Shown one piece after another: positions 27,110-35,482 of a DNA stretch of 64,000 nt (within the stretch, counting starts at the first letter, position 1; the number at the start of each line of letters is the position of its first letter). The DNA comes from Lelliottia nimipressuralis (lineage in GTDB: Bacteria; Pseudomonadota; Gammaproteobacteria; Enterobacterales; Enterobacteriaceae): positions 37,179 through 101,178 of the forward strand of contig NZ_SDDX01000026.1 of the NCBI RefSeq assembly GCF_004115925.1, in the 5' to 3' direction. A model generated the notes under the pieces. That model did no database searches. It was not told the origin of the DNA and saw nothing but the letters and a program-made list of their open reading frames with translations. The translations under genes and the position numbers were made by a program.

Positions 27110-28783
27110 GTGCTGAATAAGTTAAAAGAAAAACTCTCCGCTTTACCCTTGCCTGCCGGGCGGCTGAAACCCCAGTGGCTGATTACCGCAGGCGGCTTGC
27201 TGCTGGTGGGGGCGATCGTCTTCTCCCTGTGGCGCAGCAATCAGGGCTATGTGGCCCTGTACGGCAGCCAGGAAAATATTCCCGTGGCGCAGGTAGTGGA
27301 AGTTCTGGGCGCAGAGGCGATTGCCTACCGCATAAACCCCGACAACGGCCAGATCCTGATCCCGGAAAACAAGCTCCCGCGTGCGCGCATGGCGCTGGCG
27401 GCGAAAGGGATTACGGCGGTGATGCCGGAAGGCTACGAGCTGATGGACAAAGAGGAGATGCTCGGCAGCAGCCAGTTTGTGCAGAACGTTCGCTACAAAC
27501 GCAGCCTCGAAGGGGAACTGGCGCGCAGCATTATGGCGCTCGACCCGGTGGAAAGCGCCCGCGTGCATCTCGGCCTGAGCGAATCCAGCTCCTTTGTGAT
27601 GACCAACAAACCGCAGAGCAGCGCCTCGGTGATGCTGCAGTTGCGCTACGGCAAACATCTGGATGAGCAGCAGGTCGCCGCGATTGTCCAGCTGGTCGCT
27701 GGCAGTGTGCCGGGCATGCAGGCAAACAGTGTGCGCGTGGTGGATCAGGCGGGCAATCTGCTGTCGGAGAACGGCCAGCAGGGCACCACCAATATGGCCA
27801 GCATCCGCCAGGGGCGCGATGTGATTGAGCGTATCAAACACGAAACCACCAGTAATATCGCCGGGCTGCTGACACCGCTGTTTGGTAGCGAAAACTACCG
27901 CATCAGCGTGACGCCGTCCGTGGACATGAGCAGCGTCGAAGAGACTCAGGAGCGCCTGGGCAAAGAGCCGCTGGTCAGCGACGAGAATATCTCCCGCGAA
28001 AACACCACCAACGAGCTGGCGATGGGCATTCCTGGCTCGCTCAGTAACCGTCCGGTGACGCCACCGGCAGCCGCCACGGCACCTGACGCGCAGCAGCAGA
28101 CCACGCAAACCCAGACCAGCGATCCGCGCTCCCTCACCAACCGCACCCAGGAGCAGCGTAAGTTTGCCTTCGATCGCGATATCCGCCACATCCGTCATCC
28201 CGGCTACAAGCTGGAGAAACTGCGCGTGGCGGTGGCCCTGAATCAGGCCGCTCCATCTCTCGCCTCGATGACGCCGGAACAGCTCGCCACGCTGACGCGG
28301 CTGGTCGAAGACGCCGCTGGCATCGAAAAAGATCGCGGTGACTCTCTGACCCTCGACCGTCTGACCTTTGTTGATATCACGGGCGACGGCCTGCCGGTGC
28401 TGAAGTGGTGGCAAGACCCGTCCATTCAATACTGGGGACAAATGGGCGGTATCGGCCTGCTGGCGCTATTAACCCTGCTGTTTGGCGTGCGTCCTCTGGC
28501 TCAGCGCCTGGCGCGCCGCGATGCGCCTGCCATCGATGCGATTGAAGCGAAAGGGCTGGACGACGCACCGGAAAATGAGCTGGTCACCACCGAAAACGGC
28601 CTGACCGGATTGCCAGGCCCGGCATTCAATCAGGATACCGACTTGCCGCCACTCAGTTCTGGCCTTGAAACCAAGGTGGAATACCTGCAAATGCTGGCGG
28701 AAAACGAAACCGAACGTATGGCTGAAGTACTGAAACAATGGATCAACAGCAATGAGCGAACACCTAATAAACAAGAGCAGTAA
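27110..28783 (+). CDS. lfiF: Lateral flagellar MS-ring protein LfiF (FliF family)
   Basis: A 557-residue FliF homologue starting at GTG 27110. Membrane helix 1 is at about residues 22-42 and helix 2 near residue 447 (GIGLLALLTLLFGVRPL). Between them lie the ring-building motifs (VALYGSQENIPVAQVVEVL, EDPVESARVHLGL-type segment, SSASVMLQLRYGKHL). The C-terminal tail that binds FliG is present. It assembles the base ring in the inner membrane. It overlaps lfiG by 32 bases. Confidence 0.95.
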   Translation: MLNKLKEKLSALPLPAGRLKPQWLITAGGLLLVGAIVFSLWRSNQGYVALYGSQENIPVAQVVEVLGAEAIAYRINPDNGQILIPENKLPRARMALAAKGITAVMPEGYELMDKEEMLGSSQFVQNVRYKRSLEGELARSIMALDPVESARVHLGLSESSSFVMTNKPQSSASVMLQLRYGKHLDEQQVAAIVQLVAGSVPGMQANSVRVVDQAGNLLSENGQQGTTNMASIRQGRDVIERIKHETTSNIAGLLTPLFGSENYRISVTPSVDMSSVEETQERLGKEPLVSDENISRENTTNELAMGIPGSLSNRPVTPPAAATAPDAQQQTTQTQTSDPRSLTNRTQEQRKFAFDRDIRHIRHPGYKLEKLRVAVALNQAAPSLASMTPEQLATLTRLVEDAAGIEKDRGDSLTLDRLTFVDITGDGLPVLKWWQDPSIQYWGQMGGIGLLALLTLLFGVRPLAQRLARRDAPAIDAIEAKGLDDAPENELVTTENGLTGLPGPAFNQDTDLPPLSSGLETKVEYLQMLAENETERMAEVLKQWINSNERTPNKQEQ

Positions 28784-29786
28784 AGGTAGCGTCAAAAGTG
28801 GACGCAGCCGCCTGGAGCAGGCCGCCATTCTGTTGCTCAGTGTGGGCGAAGAAGCCGCCGCAAAGCTGATGCAGAAGATGAACCGTGATGAAGTGATTTT
28901 ACTCAGCGACACCATGGCGCGGCTGCACGGCGTGAAGGTGGACCACGCGCGCTATGCGATGAACAACTTTTTTGACGACTACCGCGAGCAGAGCGGTATC
29001 AACGGCGCCTCGCGCAGTTATCTGCGCAGCATTCTGGAGAAAGCGCTGGGCGGCGAAATCGCCAGCAGCGTGATCAACGGTATCTACGGCGACGAGATCC
29101 GCCACCGCATGGCGCGTCTGCAGTGGGTCGACGTGCCGCAACTGGCGGCGCTGATTGAGCAGGAGCACCTCCAGTTACAGGCGGTATTCCTCGCTTTCCT
29201 GCCGCCGGACGTGGCCGCCAGCGTGCTCAGCGCCCTGTCTCAGGAGCGTCAGGACGAAATCGTCTGGCGTATCGCGCGTCTTGATGACGTCAACCGCGAC
29301 GTGATTGACGAACTGGATCGCCTGATCGAACGCGGCGTGGCGGTGCTGTCCGAGCACGGCTCGAAAGTGGTCGGCATCAAACATGCCGCCAATATCGTCA
29401 ACCGTATTCCGTCCAACCAGCAGCAACTGCTCGATCAGCTGCGCGAACGGGATGCGGGCGTAGTGGAGGAGCTGGAAGAGGAGATGTACGAGTTCTTCAT
29501 CCTGAGTCGCCAGACGCCAGCCACGCTGCAACGTCTGATGGAGGAGATCTCCATCGAAGAGTGGGCGGTTGCCCTGAAAGGCACCGAGCCGGTACTGCGC
29601 CAGACCATTTTCAACGTTATGCCGAAACGCCAGGTTACCCTGCTGCAATCCACCACTACGCGTCTGGGTCCGGTTCCTGTTAGCCGCGTGGATCATGTGC
29701 GTAAAGAGATCATGGCCACCGTCCGTCAGCTGGCGGAAGAGGGTGAGATTCAGGTGCAGCTGTTTGCCGAACAGACCATGGAGTAA
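28752..29786 (+). CDS. lfiG: Lateral flagellar motor switch protein LfiG (FliG family)
   Basis: A 344-residue FliG homologue, the rotor protein on which the stator generates torque. The N-terminal FliF-binding domain begins LEQAAILLLSVGEEAAAKLM. The C-terminal torque domain contains the charged ridge (ISIEEWAVALKGTEPVLRQTIFNVMPKR). It overlaps the end of lfiF and lies 2 bases before lfiH. Confidence 0.94.
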   Translation: MSEHLINKSSKGSVKSGRSRLEQAAILLLSVGEEAAAKLMQKMNRDEVILLSDTMARLHGVKVDHARYAMNNFFDDYREQSGINGASRSYLRSILEKALGGEIASSVINGIYGDEIRHRMARLQWVDVPQLAALIEQEHLQLQAVFLAFLPPDVAASVLSALSQERQDEIVWRIARLDDVNRDVIDELDRLIERGVAVLSEHGSKVVGIKHAANIVNRIPSNQQQLLDQLRERDAGVVEELEEEMYEFFILSRQTPATLQRLMEEISIEEWAVALKGTEPVLRQTIFNVMPKRQVTLLQSTTTRLGPVPVSRVDHVRKEIMATVRQLAEEGEIQVQLFAEQTME

Positions 29787-29788
29787 CC

Positions 29789-30535
29789 ATGTTTAAAAAG
29801 CACAGCTTACCTTTAAGCGCCCTGACCCCGACCCGACAGGCGGTGATCAAACCGCGCCTGTACAAATTCCCGCCGCTGCGTAAACGCCGCCCGGCACACA
29901 GCGTGGCGGAGGATATTCCCGCTGCGGCTGACGGCGCGGCGATACAGGAGCAGCTTCAGCAGGGATTTCAGGACGGCCTGAACCGTGGATTTGCCCAGGG
30001 TATGGAAGAGGGCAAAGAAGAGGGATATCAGGAGGGGCTGCGCCTCGGTTTTGACGAGGGCGTGCGTAAAGGGCGATCCGAAGGGAAAACCCAGGCGCGG
30101 CAGCAGTTTCTCGACGCGGCCCATCCGCTGGATGAGATCATTCAGTCGATGGAAACCTTCATGGCGAACTACGAACAGCGTCGCCGCGAGGAGTTATTAC
30201 AGCTGGTGGAGAAAGTGACCCGGCAGGTGATCCGCTGTGAACTGACCCTGCATCCTACGCAGATTTTGACGCTGGTGGAGGAAGCGCTGAGCGCATTGCC
30301 CCAGCAACCCGAGCAGATCAACGTCATGCTCAACAGCGAAGAACATCGCCGCATCAGTGAAGCCGAGCCGGAAAAAGTGGCCCAGTGGGGGCTAATGGCG
30401 GACCCCGATCTGGCCCCCGGTGAATGCCGCGTGGTGACCAACACCACTGAAATGGACGTGGGCTGCCAGCACCGACTGGACCAGTGCATGGACGTGCTGA
30501 AAGAGACGCTGCTGCCGGAATCCCGCGATGAGTAA
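29789..30535 (+). CDS. lfiH: Lateral flagellar export regulator LfiH (FliH family)
   Basis: A 248-residue FliH homologue, the stator-like dimer that holds the export ATPase. It has the typical glycine-repeat stretch (GxxxG-type: GFQDGLNRGFAQGMEEGKEEGY...) at residues 65-105, then a coiled coil and an ATP-synthase delta/E-like C-terminal domain. It overlaps lfiI by 8 bases. Confidence 0.9.
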   Translation: MFKKHSLPLSALTPTRQAVIKPRLYKFPPLRKRRPAHSVAEDIPAAADGAAIQEQLQQGFQDGLNRGFAQGMEEGKEEGYQEGLRLGFDEGVRKGRSEGKTQARQQFLDAAHPLDEIIQSMETFMANYEQRRREELLQLVEKVTRQVIRCELTLHPTQILTLVEEALSALPQQPEQINVMLNSEEHRRISEAEPEKVAQWGLMADPDLAPGECRVVTNTTEMDVGCQHRLDQCMDVLKETLLPESRDE

Positions 30536-31847
30536 CACCGATTTCGCGCAGGTTTTGCGCTCCATCGACAACATCAACCTCGCCCGCGTGGCCGGGCGCC
30601 TGGTGCGCGTGGCGGGCATTTTGCTGGAGTGCGTCGGGTGCCGTCTCGCCGTCGGCCAGCTGTGCCAGGTCGAAAGCGCCGAAGGGGAGTTTATCGAAGC
30701 GCAGGTGGTCGGGTTCGATCGCGACGTAACCTTTTTAATGCCCTTTAAACAGCCCTCCGGCCTGATGGCGGGCGCGCGCGTTTATCCCGCCGATAAACAG
30801 CAGGGGGTGCTGATTGGCGATCAGTGGCTCGGGCGAGTGGTGAACGGCCTCGGCGAGCCGATTGACGACAAAGGCAAACTCTCCGGGGACACGGTACTGC
30901 CGCAGCAACTCCCGCAGGTGCATCCTCTGCGACGTCAGCCGGTGGCCGCGCCACTCGACGTGGGCGTGCGGGCGATTAACGGCCTGTTGACCATCGGCAA
31001 AGGTCAGCGAGTGGGGTTAATGGCGGGGAGCGGCGTTGGCAAAAGCGTGCTGCTCGGCATGATCACCCGCTATACCCAGGCCGACGTGGTGGTGGTGGGG
31101 CTGATCGGCGAGCGCGGACGCGAAGTGAAAGAGTTTATCGAACATTCGCTGGGTGAAGAGGGGCGGCGCAAATCCGTGATCGTCGCCGCACCAGCCGACG
31201 AATCGCCGCTGATGCGTATCAAAGCCACGGAGCTGTGCCACACCATCGCCAGCTACTACCGCGACAAGGGTAAAGACGTTCTGTTGCTGGTGGATTCTTT
31301 AACCCGCTACGCCATGGCGCAGCGTGAAATCGCCCTTTCGTTGGGCGAACCGCCCGCCACGAAAGGCTATCCGCCATCGGCATTCGGCATGATCCCGAGA
31401 CTGGTTGAAAGCGCGGGCAACAGCGAAAGCCACGGCTCAATGACCGCAATCTACACGGTGCTGGCAGAAGGCGATGACCAGCAGGATCCGATTGTCGACT
31501 GCGCCCGTGCGGTGCTGGACGGGCACATCGTCCTGTCGCGCCATCTGGCGGAAGCGGGCCACTACCCGGCCATCGACATCGGGCAATCCATCAGCCGCTG
31601 TATGAGCCAGGTGACGGAGCGCGAACACCAGCTTTCGGCGCGCACCCTCAAGCAGCTGTACGCCGAATACCAGAGCATCAAGCCGCTCATCCCGCTGGGC
31701 GGATACGTGGCGGGCGCCGATCCGATGGCCGATAAAGCGGTCAATCTCGCCCCGGCAATCACCCGGTTCCTGCAGCAGGAAGTGCAGGATGCGGCGCTGC
31801 TCGACAAAACCATCTCCGATCTCAACGTACTGGCGAAAGCAGGATAA
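30528..31847 (+). CDS. lfiI: Lateral flagellum-specific export ATPase LfiI (FliI family)
   Basis: A 439-residue F1-beta-like ATPase. Walker A is AGSGVGKS (residues 166-173), Walker B DVLLLVDSLTRYAMAQREIALSLGEPP is the type III secretion ATPase signature, and GERGREVKEF provides the catalytic glutamate. It unfolds and delivers export substrates. It is read between lfiH (overlapping) and lfiJ (6 bases on). Confidence 0.95.
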   Translation: MSNTDFAQVLRSIDNINLARVAGRLVRVAGILLECVGCRLAVGQLCQVESAEGEFIEAQVVGFDRDVTFLMPFKQPSGLMAGARVYPADKQQGVLIGDQWLGRVVNGLGEPIDDKGKLSGDTVLPQQLPQVHPLRRQPVAAPLDVGVRAINGLLTIGKGQRVGLMAGSGVGKSVLLGMITRYTQADVVVVGLIGERGREVKEFIEHSLGEEGRRKSVIVAAPADESPLMRIKATELCHTIASYYRDKGKDVLLLVDSLTRYAMAQREIALSLGEPPATKGYPPSAFGMIPRLVESAGNSESHGSMTAIYTVLAEGDDQQDPIVDCARAVLDGHIVLSRHLAEAGHYPAIDIGQSISRCMSQVTEREHQLSARTLKQLYAEYQSIKPLIPLGGYVAGADPMADKAVNLAPAITRFLQQEVQDAALLDKTISDLNVLAKAG

Positions 31848-31853
31848 TCGACG

Positions 31854-32297
31854 ATGAGTAAACTGATTCAGACCCTCGAACAACTCCATGTGCTGCGCAA
31901 CCGTGCGGTAAAAGATCTCAGCAGTAAACTCGCCACCCAGCAGCAGCTGTGCCAGCGCCTGGAGAAGAACATTCACGCCCTGTCGAACCTCGTCAATCAC
32001 AGCACGCCGGAGATGCAGGGCAGCGCGACCATGCTTCACAATCAGTCGTTCTACAAACGCAATATCCAGCGAGTGATCGACTGGCAGCGGCAGGAGCAGG
32101 CGCTCGCGACAGTCGAAGCGCAAAAATTGCAGGGGAATTTGCTGGCGGAATCGCGCCGGGAAAAGAGCCTCGAACTGGTACTCGATGGCCGTCGACAGGA
32201 CCTGCGCCAGGCGCAGGAGCGCCGCGAGCAAAAAGTCACTGACGCCGTCTCTGCGCAGTGTTGGTTAAGGCAACAACAGGCCCAGCGGCAGCGATAA
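31854..32297 (+). CDS. lfiJ: Lateral flagellar export protein LfiJ (FliJ family)
   Basis: A 147-residue, almost wholly alpha-helical protein with an extended coiled coil (rich in Gln, Glu, Arg and Leu heptads). This is the form of FliJ, the central stalk of the export ATPase. Identification rests on the coiled-coil form and the position immediately after lfiI. The next gene, a glycosyltransferase, starts one base after its stop. Confidence 0.85.
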   Translation: MSKLIQTLEQLHVLRNRAVKDLSSKLATQQQLCQRLEKNIHALSNLVNHSTPEMQGSATMLHNQSFYKRNIQRVIDWQRQEQALATVEAQKLQGNLLAESRREKSLELVLDGRRQDLRQAQERREQKVTDAVSAQCWLRQQQAQRQR

Positions 32298-32298
32298 G

Positions 32299-33678
32299 AT
32301 GGCTACTAATTTGATGCAGTCGCTGCTCAAACGCCAGCAGCAGAAAAAAATCACCGAATTCCCGTTTGTCAGCGTGATCTGTCCGACGTGGGAGCGCCGG
32401 GCGTTCCTGCCCTATCTGCTCTATCTCTTTCAGTATCAGGACTATCCGGCCGATAAACGCGAGCTGGTGATCCTCGACGATTCCGCGCAAAGCAACGAAG
32501 ATCTGATCGCCATGATGGTCGATGCGCGCGTGGACAATGTGCGTTATATCCACAGCCCGGAGCGGCTGGATCTCGGTGAAAAGCGCAACAAACTCAACGA
32601 GCTGGCCAAAGGGGAGTACATCGTCTGCTTTGACGATGACGACTACTACCCGCCGGACAAAATCAGCGCGCAAGTGGGCGAGATGCAGCGCAACAATGCC
32701 CTCTTTTCCGGCAGCGACACTATTTACATCTGGTACAGCCATCTCGATAAAATCTATCGCACCCATTCGTTTGGCGCCCACCACGCCCTGAACGGCACCT
32801 TTGCCTATCATCGCCACTTCCTGAAAAACCATCGCTATGAAGACACCGCGAGGCTGGCGGAAGAGCAGGCGTTTCTGAAAAACTTCACCGCGCCGGTGCT
32901 GCAAATCGATCCCCGCGAGGCGATTTTGTGCATTTCGCACAGTGCTAACACCTACGACAAAGATTTCGTGCTCGGCTCCAGCCAGCCGACGGCGCTGACG
33001 CTGGAAGATTTCGTCTCCGATCGCAATCTGCTGAACCACTATCGCCGCCTGAGCCACGCCCCGCTCAGCACCTCCGTGCAGTGGTCGGCGTTCGATAAGG
33101 TGGCGGTGCTGTATGACCAGCCCGATGAGCTTGAACATCAGCGTCAGGCGCTGGTCGCTCTTGGACTCGATGCGCAACAGCTGGTGCCTTTTGCCCGCGA
33201 CGGGCAGGACGAGCTGACGTCCCACTGCCAGGTGCTGGACACGGCGATGCGCGAGCAGTGGCAAAGCGTGGTGCTGGTGGATGCGTCGGTGAAATACGTG
33301 CGCAAAGAGATGTCGATAAAAACGGTAAACCAGCTCCTTTCCCGCCTGGCTCATATCGACTGGCAGGTGGTGGTGCTGGGGGCGCGCTATCAGCGTATTT
33401 CACCTCTCAAGGCGTTGCCGGGCGTGGCCCGCATCGCGCGCGCTGGCTGCGGCTGCGCGTATGCCGTCAACGGCGAATACATCCCCGAGCTGCTGGCGTG
33501 CTACCGCCAGGCCCTCGCGCAACAGCTCACGCTTGATGAATGCTGGCCTGCGCTCATGCAGGCCCGCTGCTGGCTTGGTCTGCAGCCGAGCTTTGCTTTT
33601 TTACCCGAGATATCCGACCGCGAAAGCGGGAAGCGTATCGATTGCACCCACTGGTTTTTTCGCAAAAACTTTCAATGA
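32299..33678 (+). CDS. Two-domain glycosyltransferase (GT2 plus GT25-like), flagellar cluster
   Basis: A 459-residue soluble protein. The first ~230 residues are a GT-A family 2 domain: FVSVICPTWERRAFLPYLL, VILDDSAQSN and the metal-binding DDDDYYPPDK. The C-terminal ~190 residues look like a degenerate second transferase domain of the GT25 (LPS) type: SVVLVDASVKYV in the place of the usual LEDD region, and AYAVNGEYIPELL. The sugar and acceptor are unknown. Being the direct continuation of lfiEFGHIJ, it probably modifies a flagellar component, most simply the flagellin LafA. Confidence 0.7.
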   Translation: MATNLMQSLLKRQQQKKITEFPFVSVICPTWERRAFLPYLLYLFQYQDYPADKRELVILDDSAQSNEDLIAMMVDARVDNVRYIHSPERLDLGEKRNKLNELAKGEYIVCFDDDDYYPPDKISAQVGEMQRNNALFSGSDTIYIWYSHLDKIYRTHSFGAHHALNGTFAYHRHFLKNHRYEDTARLAEEQAFLKNFTAPVLQIDPREAILCISHSANTYDKDFVLGSSQPTALTLEDFVSDRNLLNHYRRLSHAPLSTSVQWSAFDKVAVLYDQPDELEHQRQALVALGLDAQQLVPFARDGQDELTSHCQVLDTAMREQWQSVVLVDASVKYVRKEMSIKTVNQLLSRLAHIDWQVVVLGARYQRISPLKALPGVARIARAGCGCAYAVNGEYIPELLACYRQALAQQLTLDECWPALMQARCWLGLQPSFAFLPEISDRESGKRIDCTHWFFRKNFQ

Positions 33679-33712
33679 AGAAGGGCCGCCACTCCAGCGG
33701 CCGGAGTACCCT

Positions 33713-34651
33713 ATGGAACTGATTGAGCACTACCAACCCGAATATGTCGTCCGCTTTGCCGAGCGGATACGGCCCTGCGAATGCCCTGCCTGTCAGGGGC
33801 GTACGGACGAATGGCCCGTCACTCACGTGAAGCTGAAAAACCAGCAGCGCGACAGCCTCGACGCGGGCTGCGAGACTGCGGCCCGCGAGATCCTGCTCAA
33901 CCCGCAGGCCTTTGTTCTGCATACTTCAACGACCCGGCCGCAGAGCGAGCTGGGGCTGAGCGCCTGGGACGAAGCCCTGAACCAGCAGTGCATCAACCTG
34001 GCGGTCCATCCGGCGCTGACGCTGGAGAGCAGCCTGTACGCCATCGGCGTGTTGCTCAGTAAAGCGCAGCGTTATCTCGACAGCGATCAGTGCGAGCCGC
34101 ACCAGCTGCTGGAGATGGGCGAGCAGCTTTCGGCGCTGGCGGAGCGCGGGATCCTCGACGAACAGCTGCGCCTTCTGCCGCCGATTGAGGTGAATCGCGT
34201 GGAAGCGCTGGAGCAGATGGGCGCGATGCGCCTGACCCTCAATCTGCCCGCAATGCAGAAAATGAGCATGATGCTGAAACTCAGCGAGCTGGCGGTGATG
34301 CAGCCTGCCCGTCTGCAGGATCGCTTACGCGAGCTGGAAGCCGGTGCCGCGCGCAACGCCCTGCTGAACGAACAGCCGCATATCCTACGCAACGCCCTGA
34401 TCTACAAACTGTATGGCGAATGTCTGCCAGGTCCCGACGCCGACAACTACGGCGATGTGCTGATGTCCCTGACCCGCATGATGTTCCAGCTGAAAATGCT
34501 GTGCGCCATGTGGCTCGAAGACAACGCTCAGCTCACCCACAACGATGTGGTGGCGCTGTTTAGCGCGTGGTTTAACTGGCAGAGCGGAAATGTGTGGAAG
34601 GGCGCGAATTCTGCGGATTACACGTTACTGTGTGGGCTGTCGTTGATTTGA
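33713..34651 (+). CDS. lafV: Putative flagellin lysine-N-methylase (FliB/LafV-like)
   Basis: A 312-residue protein. The N-terminus YQPEYVVRFAERIRPCECPACQG, with Cys22, Cys24 and Cys27, follows the FliB layout (a YV.RF start then clustered cysteines that can hold an iron-sulphur centre). The C-terminal part LRNALIYKLYGECLPG and MSLTRMMFQLKMLCAMW also fits FliB/LafV. FliB methylates surface lysines of Salmonella flagellin. I chose ATG 33713 with GGAG before it; the reading from 33461 lies inside the glycosyltransferase. It is the last gene of the lafK-lfi transcript, 34 bases after the glycosyltransferase. Confidence 0.7.
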   Translation: MELIEHYQPEYVVRFAERIRPCECPACQGRTDEWPVTHVKLKNQQRDSLDAGCETAAREILLNPQAFVLHTSTTRPQSELGLSAWDEALNQQCINLAVHPALTLESSLYAIGVLLSKAQRYLDSDQCEPHQLLEMGEQLSALAERGILDEQLRLLPPIEVNRVEALEQMGAMRLTLNLPAMQKMSMMLKLSELAVMQPARLQDRLRELEAGAARNALLNEQPHILRNALIYKLYGECLPGPDADNYGDVLMSLTRMMFQLKMLCAMWLEDNAQLTHNDVVALFSAWFNWQSGNVWKGANSADYTLLCGLSLI

Positions 34652-34700
34652 TGTACCAGGCCGTCACTATTAACGTTTGCCATTCAGCCTTTTAATTTAA

Positions 34701-34750
34701 ATAGACATCAAAACCATGAAATAAAGTTTTGATGTCTATGTTTTTTCTTT
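34701..34750 (+). terminator. Strong terminator between the two converging flagellar operons
   Basis: A perfect 14-bp stem (ATAGACATCAAAAC, 34701-34714, with GTTTTGATGTCTAT, 34726-34739) around an 11-base loop is followed by GTTTTTTCTTTTTC. It ends the lafK-lfi-lafV transcript before the oppositely read methyltransferase gene. Confidence 0.9.
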
Positions 34751-34818
34751 TTCTCTACAGAGAGTTATCGTCGCAGTGAGTCTGCATTGAAACCTGTCTG
34801 GTGCCCGGTCGGTGAGAC

Positions 34819-35466
34819 TTACTGTTCTTCAATACGACGGAAAATATAGAAATCTGCAAAGGACGTATTGTCTTGTTTGCGAACATCAAACGGATATCTG
34901 TTCGGAACCCAATCCTCTAGCACCCATTCCGCGGTCATATTTTTAACAATCCAGTCAGTGAACTTACGATGGCGAACGTGTTTAACATGCCCGCCCAGTA
35001 GCGCATTCAGCTCCTCGTTATTCGATGCATAGATAATGACAAACCGCTCGGCTGCGCTGAACAATGTGGTCATATAGTGTGCGAAAACTTCATCTTCAAT
35101 TAAGTGATAAATCACATCCAGCGAGAGCGCGAGTTCAGCTGTCTGACCGTTCCAGGCGTTGACCGGATAAAAGTGCTTTGTTGGATCGTTGGCGAATCGG
35201 CTCTGGCAGCGCTCAAGGGCATGCGCAGAAACATCAAAACCGGTATAGCGCGGGTAGCGCGCAAGTGAGAGCTGATTTCCATCGCCACAGCCGAACTCCA
35301 TGACTGACGATATGTTTTCCTTTTCAACAAACCGATTCAGTACCTCGGCTTTAAAATCAGCCAGGCAACCGTAAGATCCTGCGCCTGAATTACCTTCAAG
35401 GCGGTAACGGTCGTCCCAGTATTGTGCTGAGTGTTGAAACGCTAACGTATTGTTTGGCTGTGACAT
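34819..35466 (-). CDS. SAM-dependent methyltransferase, flagellar cluster
   Basis: A 215-residue class I methyltransferase. Motif I is VMEFGCGDGNQLSLA (about residues 55-69), then YTGFDVSAHALERC for the SAM ribose-binding acidic residue, and SLDVIYHLIEDEVF for motif IV. The target is unknown. It is the last gene of the leftward lfgA-M-N operon, 16 bases after the glycosyltransferase, so sugar methylation on the flagellar filament is the simplest idea. Base composition is more AT-rich than the flagellar genes, suggesting a later insertion. Confidence 0.75.
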   Translation of the reverse strand: MSQPNNTLAFQHSAQYWDDRYRLEGNSGAGSYGCLADFKAEVLNRFVEKENISSVMEFGCGDGNQLSLARYPRYTGFDVSAHALERCQSRFANDPTKHFYPVNAWNGQTAELALSLDVIYHLIEDEVFAHYMTTLFSAAERFVIIYASNNEELNALLGGHVKHVRHRKFTDWIVKNMTAEWVLEDWVPNRYPFDVRKQDNTSFADFYIFRRIEEQ

Positions 35467-35482
35467 GTCTAATCCTGATGCT

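Noticed and set aside
27143..28441. 432-codon open frame on the minus strand
   Set aside because: It lies wholly within lfiF on the other strand, has a His/Arg-rich non-protein-like composition and arises from GC-rich codon structure of the true gene.
33461..33712. Longer reading of the LafV-like protein
   Set aside because: The extra 84 residues overlap the transferase gene out of frame, are unlike FliB, and a good ribosome-binding site precedes the internal ATG.
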